64,000 nucleotides of DNA, from contig JBLDXI010000003.1 of NCBI GenBank assembly GCA_047495785.1, positions 4,464,001-4,528,000 of the forward strand. Reading direction: 5' to 3'. Shown one piece after another: positions 34,990 through 46,307 of this stretch (positions within the stretch are counted from its first letter, which is position 1; each line of letters begins with the position of its first letter). Source of the stretch: Lepidodermella squamata. Taxonomy: Eukaryota > Gastrotricha. The position numbers and the translations under genes are program-made. A model generated the notes under the pieces. The model saw only the letters and a program-made list of their open reading frames with translations, was not told where the DNA came from and ran no database searches.

Positions 34990-35920
34990 TGCATCGCTGA
35001 ACAAGTCACCCAGCTTCACGTCAACACGCTGATCAAATCATCGATCAAGAAATTCTTCGCCGACGGTACGAAGCTGTATCATGCTATTCGCTGTCTCGCC
35101 GATTGCATCGAACTTCAGTCAGATCTCGATAAAATCATCAATTGGCTTGATTCACATGGTTTATCCATTATAGTCCGAAAAAATGCGTTGTTCTCCTCAG
35201 CCTTGGAAAGAACACATTTCCCTTTCAGTTCAAAGTGAACGATGTTGAGCTAAACGTTGTCGATTCAGTTAAAGATCTCGGAATTATCGTTGATCGTTGA
35301 ACACCTTACGTTCTCTGAGCACTGCAATGCGTTGTCTACACGTTGCCAAAGGATTAATGGCGTGATATGCAAATCATTCGCATCGAAGTCTCTCCGCTTA
35401 AAAGCGTACAAAACATACACTCTTTCACGGCTAGATTTTTGCCCTTCGGTCTACTCACCGTATCACTTAACAGACATCGATAAGCTGGAGGCTGGAGGCG
35501 CCTGTTGTATAGATGTGACTACTGTTCATCGATTGAAGGTGCCTCGTATTATGAAAGATGTAAAAAACTAGGAACTAGGACTGTGTCCTCTTGAAATTAT
35601 ACACTTTCAACAAGACCTTGCGCTATGCCACAAAATGTACCTAGGATGTGTGGATGCTAGCTTTTCGACATTCATCGAAATATCTTCAAATCCCCGTTTA
35701 CCAGCTCATGCTGTTGTGATGAAACGATTTGAACATCCGAGCTCTCAGTTCAGCTTCACAAGGCGTGTGCGTGCAGCTTGGAACCGGCTGCCCATAAGTA
35801 TTGTCAATAATTCTCATACTGCGTTTCTGCGATATCTTAAATCTAAACCGGATGAATTAGTATATTTTACGACCTCTGAGGTGAGGCGCCGAGAACTAAC
35901 CTATTGCAAGCTGTTGTGAA
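34990..35920 (+). mobile_element. Decayed non-LTR retrotransposon, 3' part of the reverse transcriptase ORF
   Basis: Translation on + with several frame breaks gives the C-terminal half of a Jockey/CR1-like reverse transcriptase. Recognisable pieces are FADGTKLYHAI (family FADDTKLY), LQSDLDKIINWLDSHGLS, VNDVELNVVDSVKDLGIIVD and SRLDFCPSVYSPYHLTDIDKLE. The catalytic FADD reads FADG. A stop interrupts the frame just after GIIVD (about 35299) and another follows MKDVKN (about 35571). The tail encodes RRVRAAWNRLPISIVN, typical of the end of such ORFs. The element is 5'-truncated and cannot be active. Confidence 0.8.
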
Positions 35921-36106
35921 ACAAAATGCATAATAAAATCAGGATCAGAAAAAAACCGTCCCTCTATGAACGCCAAAGCAAGCGGAGCCGAAGCACAACC
36001 AGCTTAATGTAATTACCAATGGGCTCAGGGCTCAGGCTGATGCTCCAAACGTAGTCCTGTGTCCGTCAACATATAGGTATACGTCACATGTTCAAATGGT
36101 TCTATA

Positions 36107-37437
36107 ATGGAAGCTATCAAGACGAAGTCGGCAGATTGGCAACAGCGCTCCAGGCTCCAGGACGACGTCGCTGAAATACAGGCACTTGTGCAGCCCTCAG
36201 CAGCACCGTCGCCTATTTCAAAGCCGAAAAGACAGCCAGCGCAGCAGCAGCAGCAGCAGCAACCACAAGCGACTAAAAAGCCTCTGGCTTAAAGCGCAAC
36301 TGGAGGTACGTCAATCGTCTAAAACTTTCGCTTCCTAAGCCCATCAGCCTGCATCAACTTCAAGCAGCCGGCTGCAATCATCATCATCATGTCATATGTC
36401 ATCAAGTAACAGACTGAACTAGTGCGGATGACTGCTGCGGGATGATGTGCGGGATGCATCCAGCAGTTCATCCCGCGCGTCCCAGTGCGGGACGCAAAGT
36501 TATATTTCCCATTCCAGTGTCTGCCTACCGGTGAATACCGTTTAGGCATCGTGAACATTCAGGGTTCATTCTCGGTTTGCAGGTACTTGCTGCACGGCCT
36601 GTCTCCACATCCGCATTACGAAGGCAACACGAAGCTCGAGGCCGACGGAGAGTTTTCCTGCGCGAAACCCCTGGCTCCGCGTATGCCGCCGACAGTCGCA
36701 TTCCCCGCCTACCTGCTTAAGATGTTGGTGAAAGGCATTGTCTATTCTTCGCCGATATTCGGGACAACGTTGAATCACTCGCCTCACTCAACACGCGAGT
36801 GTGAGGGGCATTCCCGCCCAATTGGAAAGACGTCATCATCTTACAATTGAATCCTTCTAAGCCCTATACAACGGTTGTGCACTCAGTGTATATACCGTCC
36901 CGAGATCTGGGAGCTATTCGCCGGTTGCGTGGACCTCCAGGACCATGCGCGCTGCGCCAAGAAGTGTCTAGGCCTTCCTCAACCGACGAAGCACGACCGT
37001 CTGCGCGACTTTAGCCTGCTGCCTCCAAAAGTGGCATACCCAGTAGCCTGCCTCCGCCACTATTTCCGAGTGAAAGAGGCCGACTCTGATAGCCTGCTGG
37101 AAAACGCCTATACGGCGATGGTGTGGATGGGCGACTCTACTCGGAACCTGGTATTTCGCGCTGATAAGCTACTAAGAGAAATTCATCGTTGCTCGCCTCG
37201 ACTACGCTTGTCCAACGTCAACGTCTACTGTGTGAAGATGTGAAGACTGTCGAATCTATTTCGGCTTACTACTCCTCTGACCATCCGTTCATCGGGCCAC
37301 ATAGGCCGAAAGATGCCGCAGAAATATACTTCAGCCAGCCGCCAATAACTTCTCAGTTGCCAAGCCTCTGCAGATCGGATGGCCCTATTCTGATATCACA
37401 GAAACTCACAATGAGAAATATTAAGAACAATACTTGA
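36107..37437 (+). pseudogene. Unidentified coding-like tract, probably broken gene
   Basis: Not recognised. Three consecutive open stretches on +, more GC-rich and codon-like than the surroundings: 36107-36292 (with a CAG/poly-Gln run), 36485-36850 and 36875-37243. A shifted frame continues to 37437. Residue patterns such as HDRLRDFSLLPPKVAYPV and NLVFRADKLLREIH look protein-like, not random. Stops separate the parts and I see no convincing splice sites for all joins. It lies between two oppositely oriented retrotransposon fragments. It could be a decayed host gene, cargo of a mobile element, or a divergent multi-exon gene. Confidence 0.35.
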
Positions 37438-37600
37438 AGGCCAGCCGGTTGCAAGCTGCGCGAACGAGCCTTGTAAAACAGAACTGGAGCTTCAAATCGA
37501 TTCATTACAACAGTATGTGCTGGTAAACGGGGATTTGAAGATGTTTCGAAGAATTTCGAAAAGTTATAGCATCAACACAGCTTATTATCCTCGGTTATCC
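37388..37600 (-). mobile_element. Second, inverted fragment of the same non-LTR retrotransposon
   Basis: Read on -, this segment matches the 3' part of the element at about 35640-35850. Shared strings include CAGCCGGTT.CAAGCTGC, GGTAAACGGGGATTTGAAGAT and GATATC.CAGAAAC, with an intervening AACAATACTT/GACAATACTT. Identity falls away left of 37388 and beyond about 37600. It is a short non-coding remnant. Confidence 0.7.
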
Positions 37601-38477
37601 CTCTTTTGTTATCTTCGTATCAAAAGAGATTATGCTTTTTATCAAGATTTGCCAACGAAATCATTATAGAATTACAGAAAATCAGATTGAGGCACAGAGC
37701 CTAGTCGGCATGACCATAGAATAACGCCAAAATCCAGAGACATAAACGATTGAGCCATATTCTATCAAGATGTTTTCGCGAGCAATATCCTGTCTTCAAG
37801 GCGTTCCAGACCCTTCGACATCACTGCCTAGGCAGTAGCCCCTTATATATTGATTTCGACATGTAAAATCGATGCGGCTTGGTGCTTGTTCCTGGTTTGG
37901 ACAACATTGAAAGTTGAAAGGTTCAAATGATAGCCAGTTCAGGATCCCAGATGTGGAGGGCAAATAATAATTGGGACCTGTCGGGGGTGGTTTTCGGGGG
38001 TGGTCGCGGGCGTTTTTTTTGCTGTTTCAGCCGGTTCACAACTGACTCATTAGGTTTGAGACCACGAGTGTCTATACTCGTTATGTTCAGAATGTTACGC
38101 TCTACACAATGTTACGAATATTTTTCAGATATCTGAAATCGAATTCCCATTGAAATTACATCTGAATTTAGCATGCGGCAAACCATTATACATTTCCGAA
38201 ATTAAAATCAAAATATAAGAAAATTATGTTGATTTAGCTGATTTTGGCAAAACCTTATTTTTTAAGTAACTATTAATTAAACGATAAAGTGATAAAGTTT
38301 AATTTTTAGCAGTTGGCCCCCAGATGAGAAATGAGTGGGCGAACATCTTCACACCACTCCCTCGGCGATAATTGCGGTTACCTCTCCTCACAGTCTGTTA
38401 TCAGTTCTGTTATCCATGGAGTATGGGTTCCATTAGGATGCTAAGCGGCCTATCCTTGATGTCTCGTTTTCAACGCA
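37601..38477. other. Intergenic DNA before SSBP
   Basis: No gene recognised. The left part may still belong to the inverted retrotransposon fragment. The right part, up to 38477, should hold the SSBP promoter; no TATA box seen. Confidence 0.45.
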
Positions 38478-40536
38478 ATGTTTTCTAAAGCAAAGCCGAA
38501 CATGAACGTTTCTTCAGATCAGAAGTCACGTGAAAAGTATGTCCCTCTTGTTTCGTTGCCAAGTATTGCATGTAGCCTGTTTTTGTCTAGATTAGCAGGA
38601 TGTGTCTACGAATATCTCCAATTTGTCGGAGCGAAGAAAGCGGCCGAGCAGTTTTTGCAAGAGGTTTTATTTCTCATAATTTTTTTAGCGTGTATGTTCT
38701 GACTGTTCGCGTTACTCCAGGTTCCAATGGATCCGGCGGGCATTAAGCTCAATGAACCTCCTGGTTTTCTTGCCTCTTGGTGGTAGTAAGTTCTGGCATT
38801 ATGATTTTATATTGCACACTTGAATTGTAGACATTTAATGTCAGCATTCAGCATGCCTTTTTGCTACTGGTATTTACGTGTTGTCTTTGTTTTCGCAGTG
38901 TATTTTGGGACCTATACAATGCTGCACCCGAAAGAAGGAGGGAAAATGAACATTCGATGGAAGCGAGAGCTTTTCAAGACTACGTATGCGTATAATTTAT
39001 ACATTGGAGTTATTAGCTGATCATTGTGACATTTTTCAGCTGAATCCAGGGAATCCATATCAAATGGGTCAACCTGGTATGCCTCCGGGCGCCAACATGA
39101 TGGAAGTTCCTCCTAACTTCTACGGGATGGGGGTATGTATGAGGCGGAAGAATTATTGAGCATTATTAAACTACGCAATTTCTAATTAACGGTTCAGCCT
39201 AACGCGATGCGACCCCCTTTACAACAAGCTCAGGGGCCTATGGCTGCTTTTCAGATAGGGCTCAATAATACTGTGGCTCAACAGCAACAGCAGCAGCAGC
39301 AACAGGTCATGATGGGCGGCCCTCGATACGCGCGACCTCCTATGAGGATGGAATTGGCTCCCGGAGTTCCGAATCAACAGCAAAATATGAATCCGGCCAT
39401 GCATCGCGTGAGTCCGGGTGCAGCACGGATACCCGGCCCCGGTGCGCCTCCCAACGCCGTTCCTCCTTATGGTATGCAACGCCCTGGAATGCCTCCTCAA
39501 AATGCTGGTCCAATGCCAATCGGCATGCCCCATAACCAAGGTCCACGACCGTGGCCTCCGATGGGGGGCAACAACGTGGCACCTGGTCCTTCAGCTTACT
39601 CGACACCTCCTCCTGGCTCGATACCTCCAGGGTATCCTCGTTTAACTCCGTCAAATAACGTTCCCTCTCAACAACCCAACGTCAATGCCCAAGGCATGCT
39701 CGCGAGTCCGGTGCAAGACATGCCACCTAATGGTAATGACATGTATACTAACGGCAATAATCAGATGGGCCATCCATTGCAACGGATGCCATCAGCCGGT
39801 CAAATGCAAAATGTGAGTAGCTATATTACTTGTTAGACATTTGTCTCTTTACTAAATCGATCTAGTCTTATATGCCTGGCCAAAACATGGACATGATGAA
39901 TAATCAACAAACCGGTGGTGGCATGTCCCAAGCGCCTACCCCGATGCAAGTATCTCGGGGTGGCCCACAAACACCTCAAGGTGGTATGCAGTTAAACGGC
40001 GATCAAATGGGAGTTATCATAAATGGTAACGGCACGAACGGCGATGGAATGAATGCAATGAACAAGGCTAGTCATAGCAACGGAAAGGGCCACCCGAACT
40101 CTGTGGCAGATCAAAATCAGAGCAATCCGCAGCAGGATGTCATGGGCAATCCTGGTGGTGAAATGCCTTTCAACATGTTTCCCAATGACATGGTTAGCTT
40201 TTTAATTTGGATGGCGATTTACTATGTATGTTAATTGTATAGACTTTTCAGGAAGAAAATGAAGCTATCAAACGGTACAAGCAGCTTCTCCAAGACGATG
40301 TGCAAAAGCAGTTCGAAATAACCCCTGCAACCCGCAATCAGCTGACACCAGGCTCATCCGGTCCAAATTCTGTGCAAGCTCAACAACAACCGGCTACCAA
40401 CGGCGGCGGTGCACCGGGCGGTCTCGAACGGCCACTCTCCTCTGGCGGCGTCAACGGTGGGCCGGCCGACCCCTCACAAGGCGGTGGAATGGGTGGGTCG
40501 TCCGGGCCTCTGGGCGATTACCTGTTCCAGGGTTGA
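38478..40536 (+). CDS. SSBP: Single-stranded DNA-binding protein SSBP2/3/4 homologue (LDB-stabilising, LUFS domain)
   Basis: Nuclear co-factor that binds LDB/Chip and protects LIM-homeodomain complexes from degradation. Eight exons in phase: 38478-38536, 38591-38663, 38721-38785, 38899-38983, 39040-39132, 39198-39812, 39866-40192 and 40252-40536, about 533 residues (human about 390). The first about 95 residues form the LUFS/LisH domain: [50 protein letters not shown] and MEARAFQDY, all close to human. For exon 3 I used the gtaagt donor at 38786, because it keeps the WW-x-VFW spacing of the family. The rest is Pro/Gly/Met/Gln-rich with a CAG-encoded Gln run (39280-39305). It ends in a helix [16 protein letters not shown] not present in vertebrate SSBPs as I remember them. 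A poly(A) signal may be the aataaa at 41754. Confidence 0.94.
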
Positions 40537-43500
40537 AGTGCGCTCTCAAATGTGGATATCTGTCTGACTTCCTAGCGTTGATATTACTTGAGCAATTGAT
40601 GATTCCGCCTTGTAAATAGCGCTATTATTTCTAGACGATCTGCGGGTTGCGGCGCGTTTATTTGTTTCGAAAGAGAGTTTTAGTTTTTTTTACACTTTTG
40701 ATGATAATGATGAAACTTTCGGTCGGAGCGCACCCATCTTCTACCTATGCCTAGTTGCAGAACGTACGACTAGTTTACAGGACAAGCGGTTGTTCCACGT
40801 CTTTTCTTTAAACCTTCTTATTTTAATAACTGCGTTATTACGACGGGACAGAACGACGAGAAGACGACGGCGCAGCCGCCGCCACTCCTTGCTGCTTCTT
40901 CATTTTTACGATATGTCACACGTGTACACCTTGAGTATTCACTTCCGGCCAAGCTACGCCTGAAGTGAGACAACTGACATGCTCTGAATACATTATGCAT
41001 TTGTAAATATAAGCGAAATGAAGATGATATTCTCTATTCTATTATCGGGCTGTCAATTGAATGCTGGCATGCGCAATAATAATTTTGTAAAACGCTGTAA
41101 GTATTATATTCTGATAATAATAATACGCGCTGATTTTTTGATCTAAGCGGAGTTTTTGTGGAAATCTCCGCTCCGGCGCTACACGTTCCTCCGAGTCGCC
41201 GCGAGATTTATTGTGCCTTGTCTGACATGCCACCTTGCAAAATTATGATTTGAACTGTTGGAAATCGCGCGTTGGCTTTATCAAGGGGGATTTTATATGC
41301 GTATTATGCCTAGTAATAACATATCTCTATTCTATAAAGTCATCTGTGTATTTCAAGCTGCTTTACTCAAACCAGAAACTGACTGTCTGATCAAAGGAAC
41401 CGATTTTTTTTAAATCAATGGAATTTTTGGAAATGATTGATACTAAACAACGACCACTGATTGACCATACAAAAGTTATACCAGTGTTTTACTGCGTTGC
41501 ATTTCGCCGAGCGACCACTGCCGTCTGATGCCGATGTGTAACTCCATGTGACGTCCTACAAGCCGCAGTCGCATTGCATGCGCGTTAAGCTATAAATATC
41601 TCTTACTTCTATATTTTAAGCGCAGTCTCGTTCAACAAAACAACAAACGATATGCCACAGTCTTTTCGCCGCCATCTTTCTGGTATTTATTGATAACTTT
41701 GTTGTTCTCGTTCTTGTTGTCATAATGTAATTGTATTGATAATAACAACAATTAATAAAACGCCTCGAAGTTCATTTTAAAACTGCGATCTTTTTCAGCC
41801 GGTTTATTTGATGCATATAGTTTTCCAGTTCCTAAAGCACATTGATACAATGTTTACTTGAGTAATTTCAAGTTAATGTTAATATGCTGTCTAAACGAAA
41901 AACCTGACTCAGCCTGAGACACGAGGTATTCGTATACTGCAAGGATTGTACAATTTGTCAAAAGCTAAAGAGGTAATATTAGGCCAGCACAAATCAATAG
42001 TTGTTATTGTGGAAATAAGCCGTTCACCTGTCAACTTGAAAAATACATGGAAACACTGTCCGCATCATGATACGACGAGAGCCTAAATATAATTTACCGA
42101 CCGCGTTGAGCATAACTTGATTCTTGGGTGATGCGCTTATTTCGAAAGAAATGTTGAGGATTTGATTTAAAAGTATTCTTTCATGCACCTTCCAGACATA
42201 TTTATGTCACAAAATATCACAAAATAACCGTTCATACATGTTTTTTCCTTAAAATTGTGTTTGTAGCAAAACGATGATAAGGAGTTGGGGTCAGGGGTTA
42301 GGGTCAAGTCGAGTTTCGGTAATTAGAAAGCTCTACTTTTAGGGCATTTGCGCTTCACAAAGAACCATTTACAAGCGGAAAACAATGACTACGTTATCGG
42401 AACCCGTTTTTGCTTTACATAAACCGAAAACTTGTCATGCGGCGTTTCCTTGATGTTTCCAGATCGAATTAGTTGAAAAAATATGTATGAAAGATTGCAC
42501 CCTTATTTAAATTGAAAAAGTCCATTGAAAGCTGTATTTTATCGTTGCGGGTCATAAAGTAACGTGTGAGCGCCTGTGACCCAGCGATGGTCACCTTTAT
42601 AGGGCGCCTTGCGATTATAAAAAATAGCCCTAAAAGCCGGCTAGTTTTCGTTTTCTATCCTTATTCGGTTGCGACATTTCTGGACATTTCTAGTTCAAAG
42701 GAACGAAAAAAATCCCTGGGGAAAAACGAGACAAAAACGAGGGGAAAGGTTAAGCAAAAAGCCACAACAAAGGAACCTCGTAGATTGGCCGGATTATATT
42801 GCACGCGCCGAAAGACAGCTTTCTTGCATGCTTTTCACACCGAATTAAAACTGAAGATGTTCCGTGATTCCTCCATTAAATTGTTTAATAATTAAGCATT
42901 AGATCATTTATTTTTAAAAGAAAACATAATTTGTCAGCGAGGTGGAGAGATTTTAGCATGAGTAACCAGGCGCTTCCTGCCTAAAAGAAGTTTTATAACA
43001 AGTATCAGCGATATCAGGTCGGAACTTAGGGTTTTCCATATTTTGATCATTTTCTCACAATATCTTACATTGAAAAATCGAAAAGTGAAAAAGGAGTAAT
43101 CAAAATATGAGAACCCCCTTACTGAAAATGATCGAGGTCAGATGATGGTTAAGAATTTTACAGGCTATCCGATGGTACCAATAAATTGAAAACTAAAAAT
43201 ACTATAGGGCAAAATTTCTTTGTCCAAAACATAATCGAATCTGCTTACCTGTTCAACCCATGGAGGAATAAACATTGTCTATTCCTGGTTGAATAGACCT
43301 GCACCTATTCCAGGTGCACTGGTAGGTACGGCGGGAGTGGAGTCAAATTGATCCTGTCCTGAACAGGCGCGGATCAGCTCATGCGAAAAAACCCAGAGAA
43401 CAGAGAAAATACTCAGTTTTGAGAGAAATCGGAAAAAGGGCGATGAGCTCAGTGATTTCTCAGTTGACATTATTTTATAGTCTTGTAATTTTGTGCCGTT

Positions 43501-43600
43501 TGCCACCTTCCTCATTTTCAGATTTTCAGAGAGTGAGGAGGAAACCAAAATATAAAAATGTAAGCTCATTCTGCTCGACTCAAGGTCGAAAACGACAATA
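40537..43600. other. SSBP 3' region and gene-poor DNA
   Basis: About 3 kb without a recognised gene. aataaa at 41754-41759 could end a 1.2 kb SSBP 3' untranslated region. The 110-codon frame at 42566-42895 starts without ATG and has random-looking composition. Confidence 0.45.
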
Positions 43601-43688
43601 AGCTATTGCTGCAATCATGAGGAATCGAGTGAGGAATCTTCGACAGATATCTGTCGTTTCAATCGAAGTTCAGCATTCGTCTTTCGCA

Positions 43689-44217
43689 TTAACGGTGAAT
43701 TCTTTTCCGTCGTGATAATCTGATGGTGCATCTTTGCAAACAATCGGTTTGGTCTCTCGAAAACGCTTTCAACTGCATGAAATGCCAAGTTGATATGCTG
43801 ATGGGCGAATTGCAAGGTTTGGTGCCAAAAACCAAACGATCAAATGAGAATAATGGTAATAGCATGAAAGCTAATTGTTGCGGTCCCTTGGCAAACAAAA
43901 ATGTAACACCCAGTACAAATAACATTCCAAATATTATTCCAAATGTAACCAAAGAGCTGATGATTGATGTGTTCCATGCTATGTGGCCAAGTCTGATTGC
44001 ACCGAAACATCGAAAAGGCGATCGCAGCAAACGCAAAGAAGGCTGCGATGATTGGATCCACCAAGGATTCTATACACCGGCCGTTGCTATAATAATACGT
44101 TACATGGCCGTTACATGTCGCCTGCCGCGATCTTTGTTCCAACATTGGCACATTACCGTATTTGAAAGAAAAATGAAATATGGATTGAAGAGGAAGAATC
44201 ACGGGCGTCACTAACAT
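43689..44217. other. Interval with overlapping long frames on both strands
   Basis: Three frames over 110 codons overlap here: one on + (43723-44214, 163 codons, ATG start, no hydrophobic segment) and two on - in different phases. The - frames contain strings such as PIIAAFFAFAAIAFSMF and FGIIFGMLFVLGVTFLF that look membrane-spanning. Either a frameshifted or spliced membrane protein gene on - or a small + gene is possible. No family recognised. Confidence 0.25.
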
Positions 44218-44819
44218 TCGGTCATCGGCAGGAGGAGAGACAGAACTGGGGTATCACATGAAATCTATATGTAAATGATTAATCACAAAGCAAATAAACT
44301 CAACAGAACCCGCCTAACATTGCTTTTACCGGCTAATACAACAGATAATACATAATACATATATACGGATTCTACTCACTCACGACGACAGTCATCGTTC
44401 GAATGCTCTTCAGCAAATACCCATTTTGCCTCGCTGAAATCTATCGGCACTCCCTTAGTCTAGTACTGCTCTTTGTACCTGCACCACTTTATTCTTCTTG
44501 GATATTGGCGTTCGAAATTACATCAATAAGTTTATACATGTATTACATCTTCAATGACCGAGTATTGCATATATTTTAATTTTAGCAATACTGGGCAATT
44601 TTCATAATTTAATTGCGGGATTTCGCCGCTGACCAGGCAGTTCCTACTACACTGATTTTCGGTGGTGATGCATTTTCGCCAAAAGCGATATTGCATCTGC
44701 TATAGATGCGAAGTGCACTATTAGAAAATAATGCACTTTATTTTGTTTTACGTCCTTAAAATAAGAAATTAAAATTTCCCGCTTAATTGATCACACACCA
44801 CGGAATGCAGGATAATAGG

Positions 44820-44827
44820 TATAAATA
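44820..44827 (+). promoter_or_regulatory. TATA-like box without an assigned gene
   Basis: A consensus-like TATAAATA in the context ggtataaataggc. No reliable coding frame follows within 1 kb, so function is unproven; a non-coding transcript is possible. Confidence 0.25.
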
Positions 44828-45609
44828 GGCGAACTCGAGGCGGCTAAGCATTATTTCAATGAGCCGAGACAGAATGTGGCGGTTTCATGTAGCGAAAAAT
44901 GTGTATTCACTCCGTTTGGAAAGGATCTTATCGCCTTTTTCGTTATACAAGCTTCAATTCACTTTTACTCGCCTTGGCTTATACACATACTTTTAGCTTT
45001 AAACAGGTCACGGAATGTGTTTTTCTTGAAAACGTGTTGTGCACTTTTCGAGCTCAAATTTCCCACGCTACATCCGCGCACAGCAATCGTGCAATTCTAA
45101 ACGTAAGCACAGTTCGAAAATAGCGGCACCCACCTGCCCAGCACGCGGGAAGCGAACGAAATATATTAGAGTACCAAACTTCCGATAGACTTATGACGAT
45201 TTCATTTAGCAAATGCAATCCATCAGCGACGGCTGAAATTTCTTCTCAACGTGTTGCTTCCGAGAACAGCGTATTTGTGCCATTCGCTTCACTCAGTTTA
45301 TTATACTTATATTGTTGTATGAATTCATTATCATCGATGAAGCCAAGAGCTACTACATCCATGCGCGTGAATGATGCTCAGACGTCAGATGTCCGACGCA
45401 TTCGGTAGTTGACTCCATAAACGCAGCTGAACAGCTTCATGGGGTTTTCACCAAAATGCAGGTTTGAAATAACCATTAAACGTCATCTGGCACACCCAAC
45501 CACATGGCGGTTTATACGACTGTGTGGACCTTGCTTTTTTAGTTCGTGGCTACTATTTTCTAAAAACAAATATATGTCGTTGGCAGCGCGGCAGAAGTCG
45601 CCACTAGGC

Positions 45610-45654
45610 TGTTCGAGAACTGGCGGTAACAATTACCGCCAGAGTACTTGAACA
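45610..45654. repeat. Near-perfect hairpin-forming inverted repeat
   Basis: Ten-base arms CTGGCGGTAA (45620-45629) and TTACCGCCAG (45633-45642) are perfectly complementary around a three-base loop. Outer arms TGTTC (45610-45614) and GAACA (45650-45654) extend the symmetry across a bulge. Confidence 0.75.
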
Positions 45655-46307
45655 ACAGGCAACAGGTGCACATAAAAAGCACATAGAAGTCATTTAACGT
45701 GAACTGACATGCGAAAGGTATTATTTGCCATCTTGCAAAGTGCCATCACGTATCTTGCTGCAATATTCCTGATATTATGCTGCTCGCGTGGATTTACTAT
45801 GCTCACCAAATTAAACATGTTAAATGACAAAAAAATAAAAAAAAGCCTAGTGGCGACTTCTACCTCGCTGCCAACGATGTCCTTTCCATATGACTCAAAG
45901 TGGCGAACAGCTTACGAGTAAATAGGTAGATGCACTCTCTGCTGCTATTTATCCAAAAGTTCTTCGAAATTCGTTACCACTAAAAATCCACGATAATTTC
46001 CTAGGGATGATGTTCATATGAGCTAAATGCTATATTCGCCAAGATAGAGCCATATTTCGTTTACGTTGAAGAGAGTGCGCAAGCCTGACTGGCATATCTA
46101 CCAGATACAAACTTTATCCCTTCTATGTTTATAGATTACTTCAAGTTATAGTACTTTTATTTTTCCATCTAAACCACCGCTAACTCACGAGGATTACACT
46201 CATCATCCTCGTTTCTGCGTTTGGCCTTCAGCGCTGTAGCGTCCATATGTTACTTGCATCGCATTACCGAATCAGAATTCACCACCTTACTCGTCGTCTT
46301 CATCACT

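Larger units (their letters stand above)
44218..46307. other. Gene-poor DNA upstream of the galactosyltransferase
   Basis: About 2 kb with no supported gene. It contains an isolated TATA-like box (44820) and a strong hairpin (45610-45654), listed separately. Short frames near 44876-45921 lack family features. Confidence 0.45.

Noticed and set aside
42280-42310. Telomere-like ggggttagggtc string
   Set aside because: Only one unit, not a tandem array.
42566-42895. 110-codon + frame in the gene-poor interval
   Set aside because: Starts with GTG, Lys-rich AT-driven composition, no family similarity.
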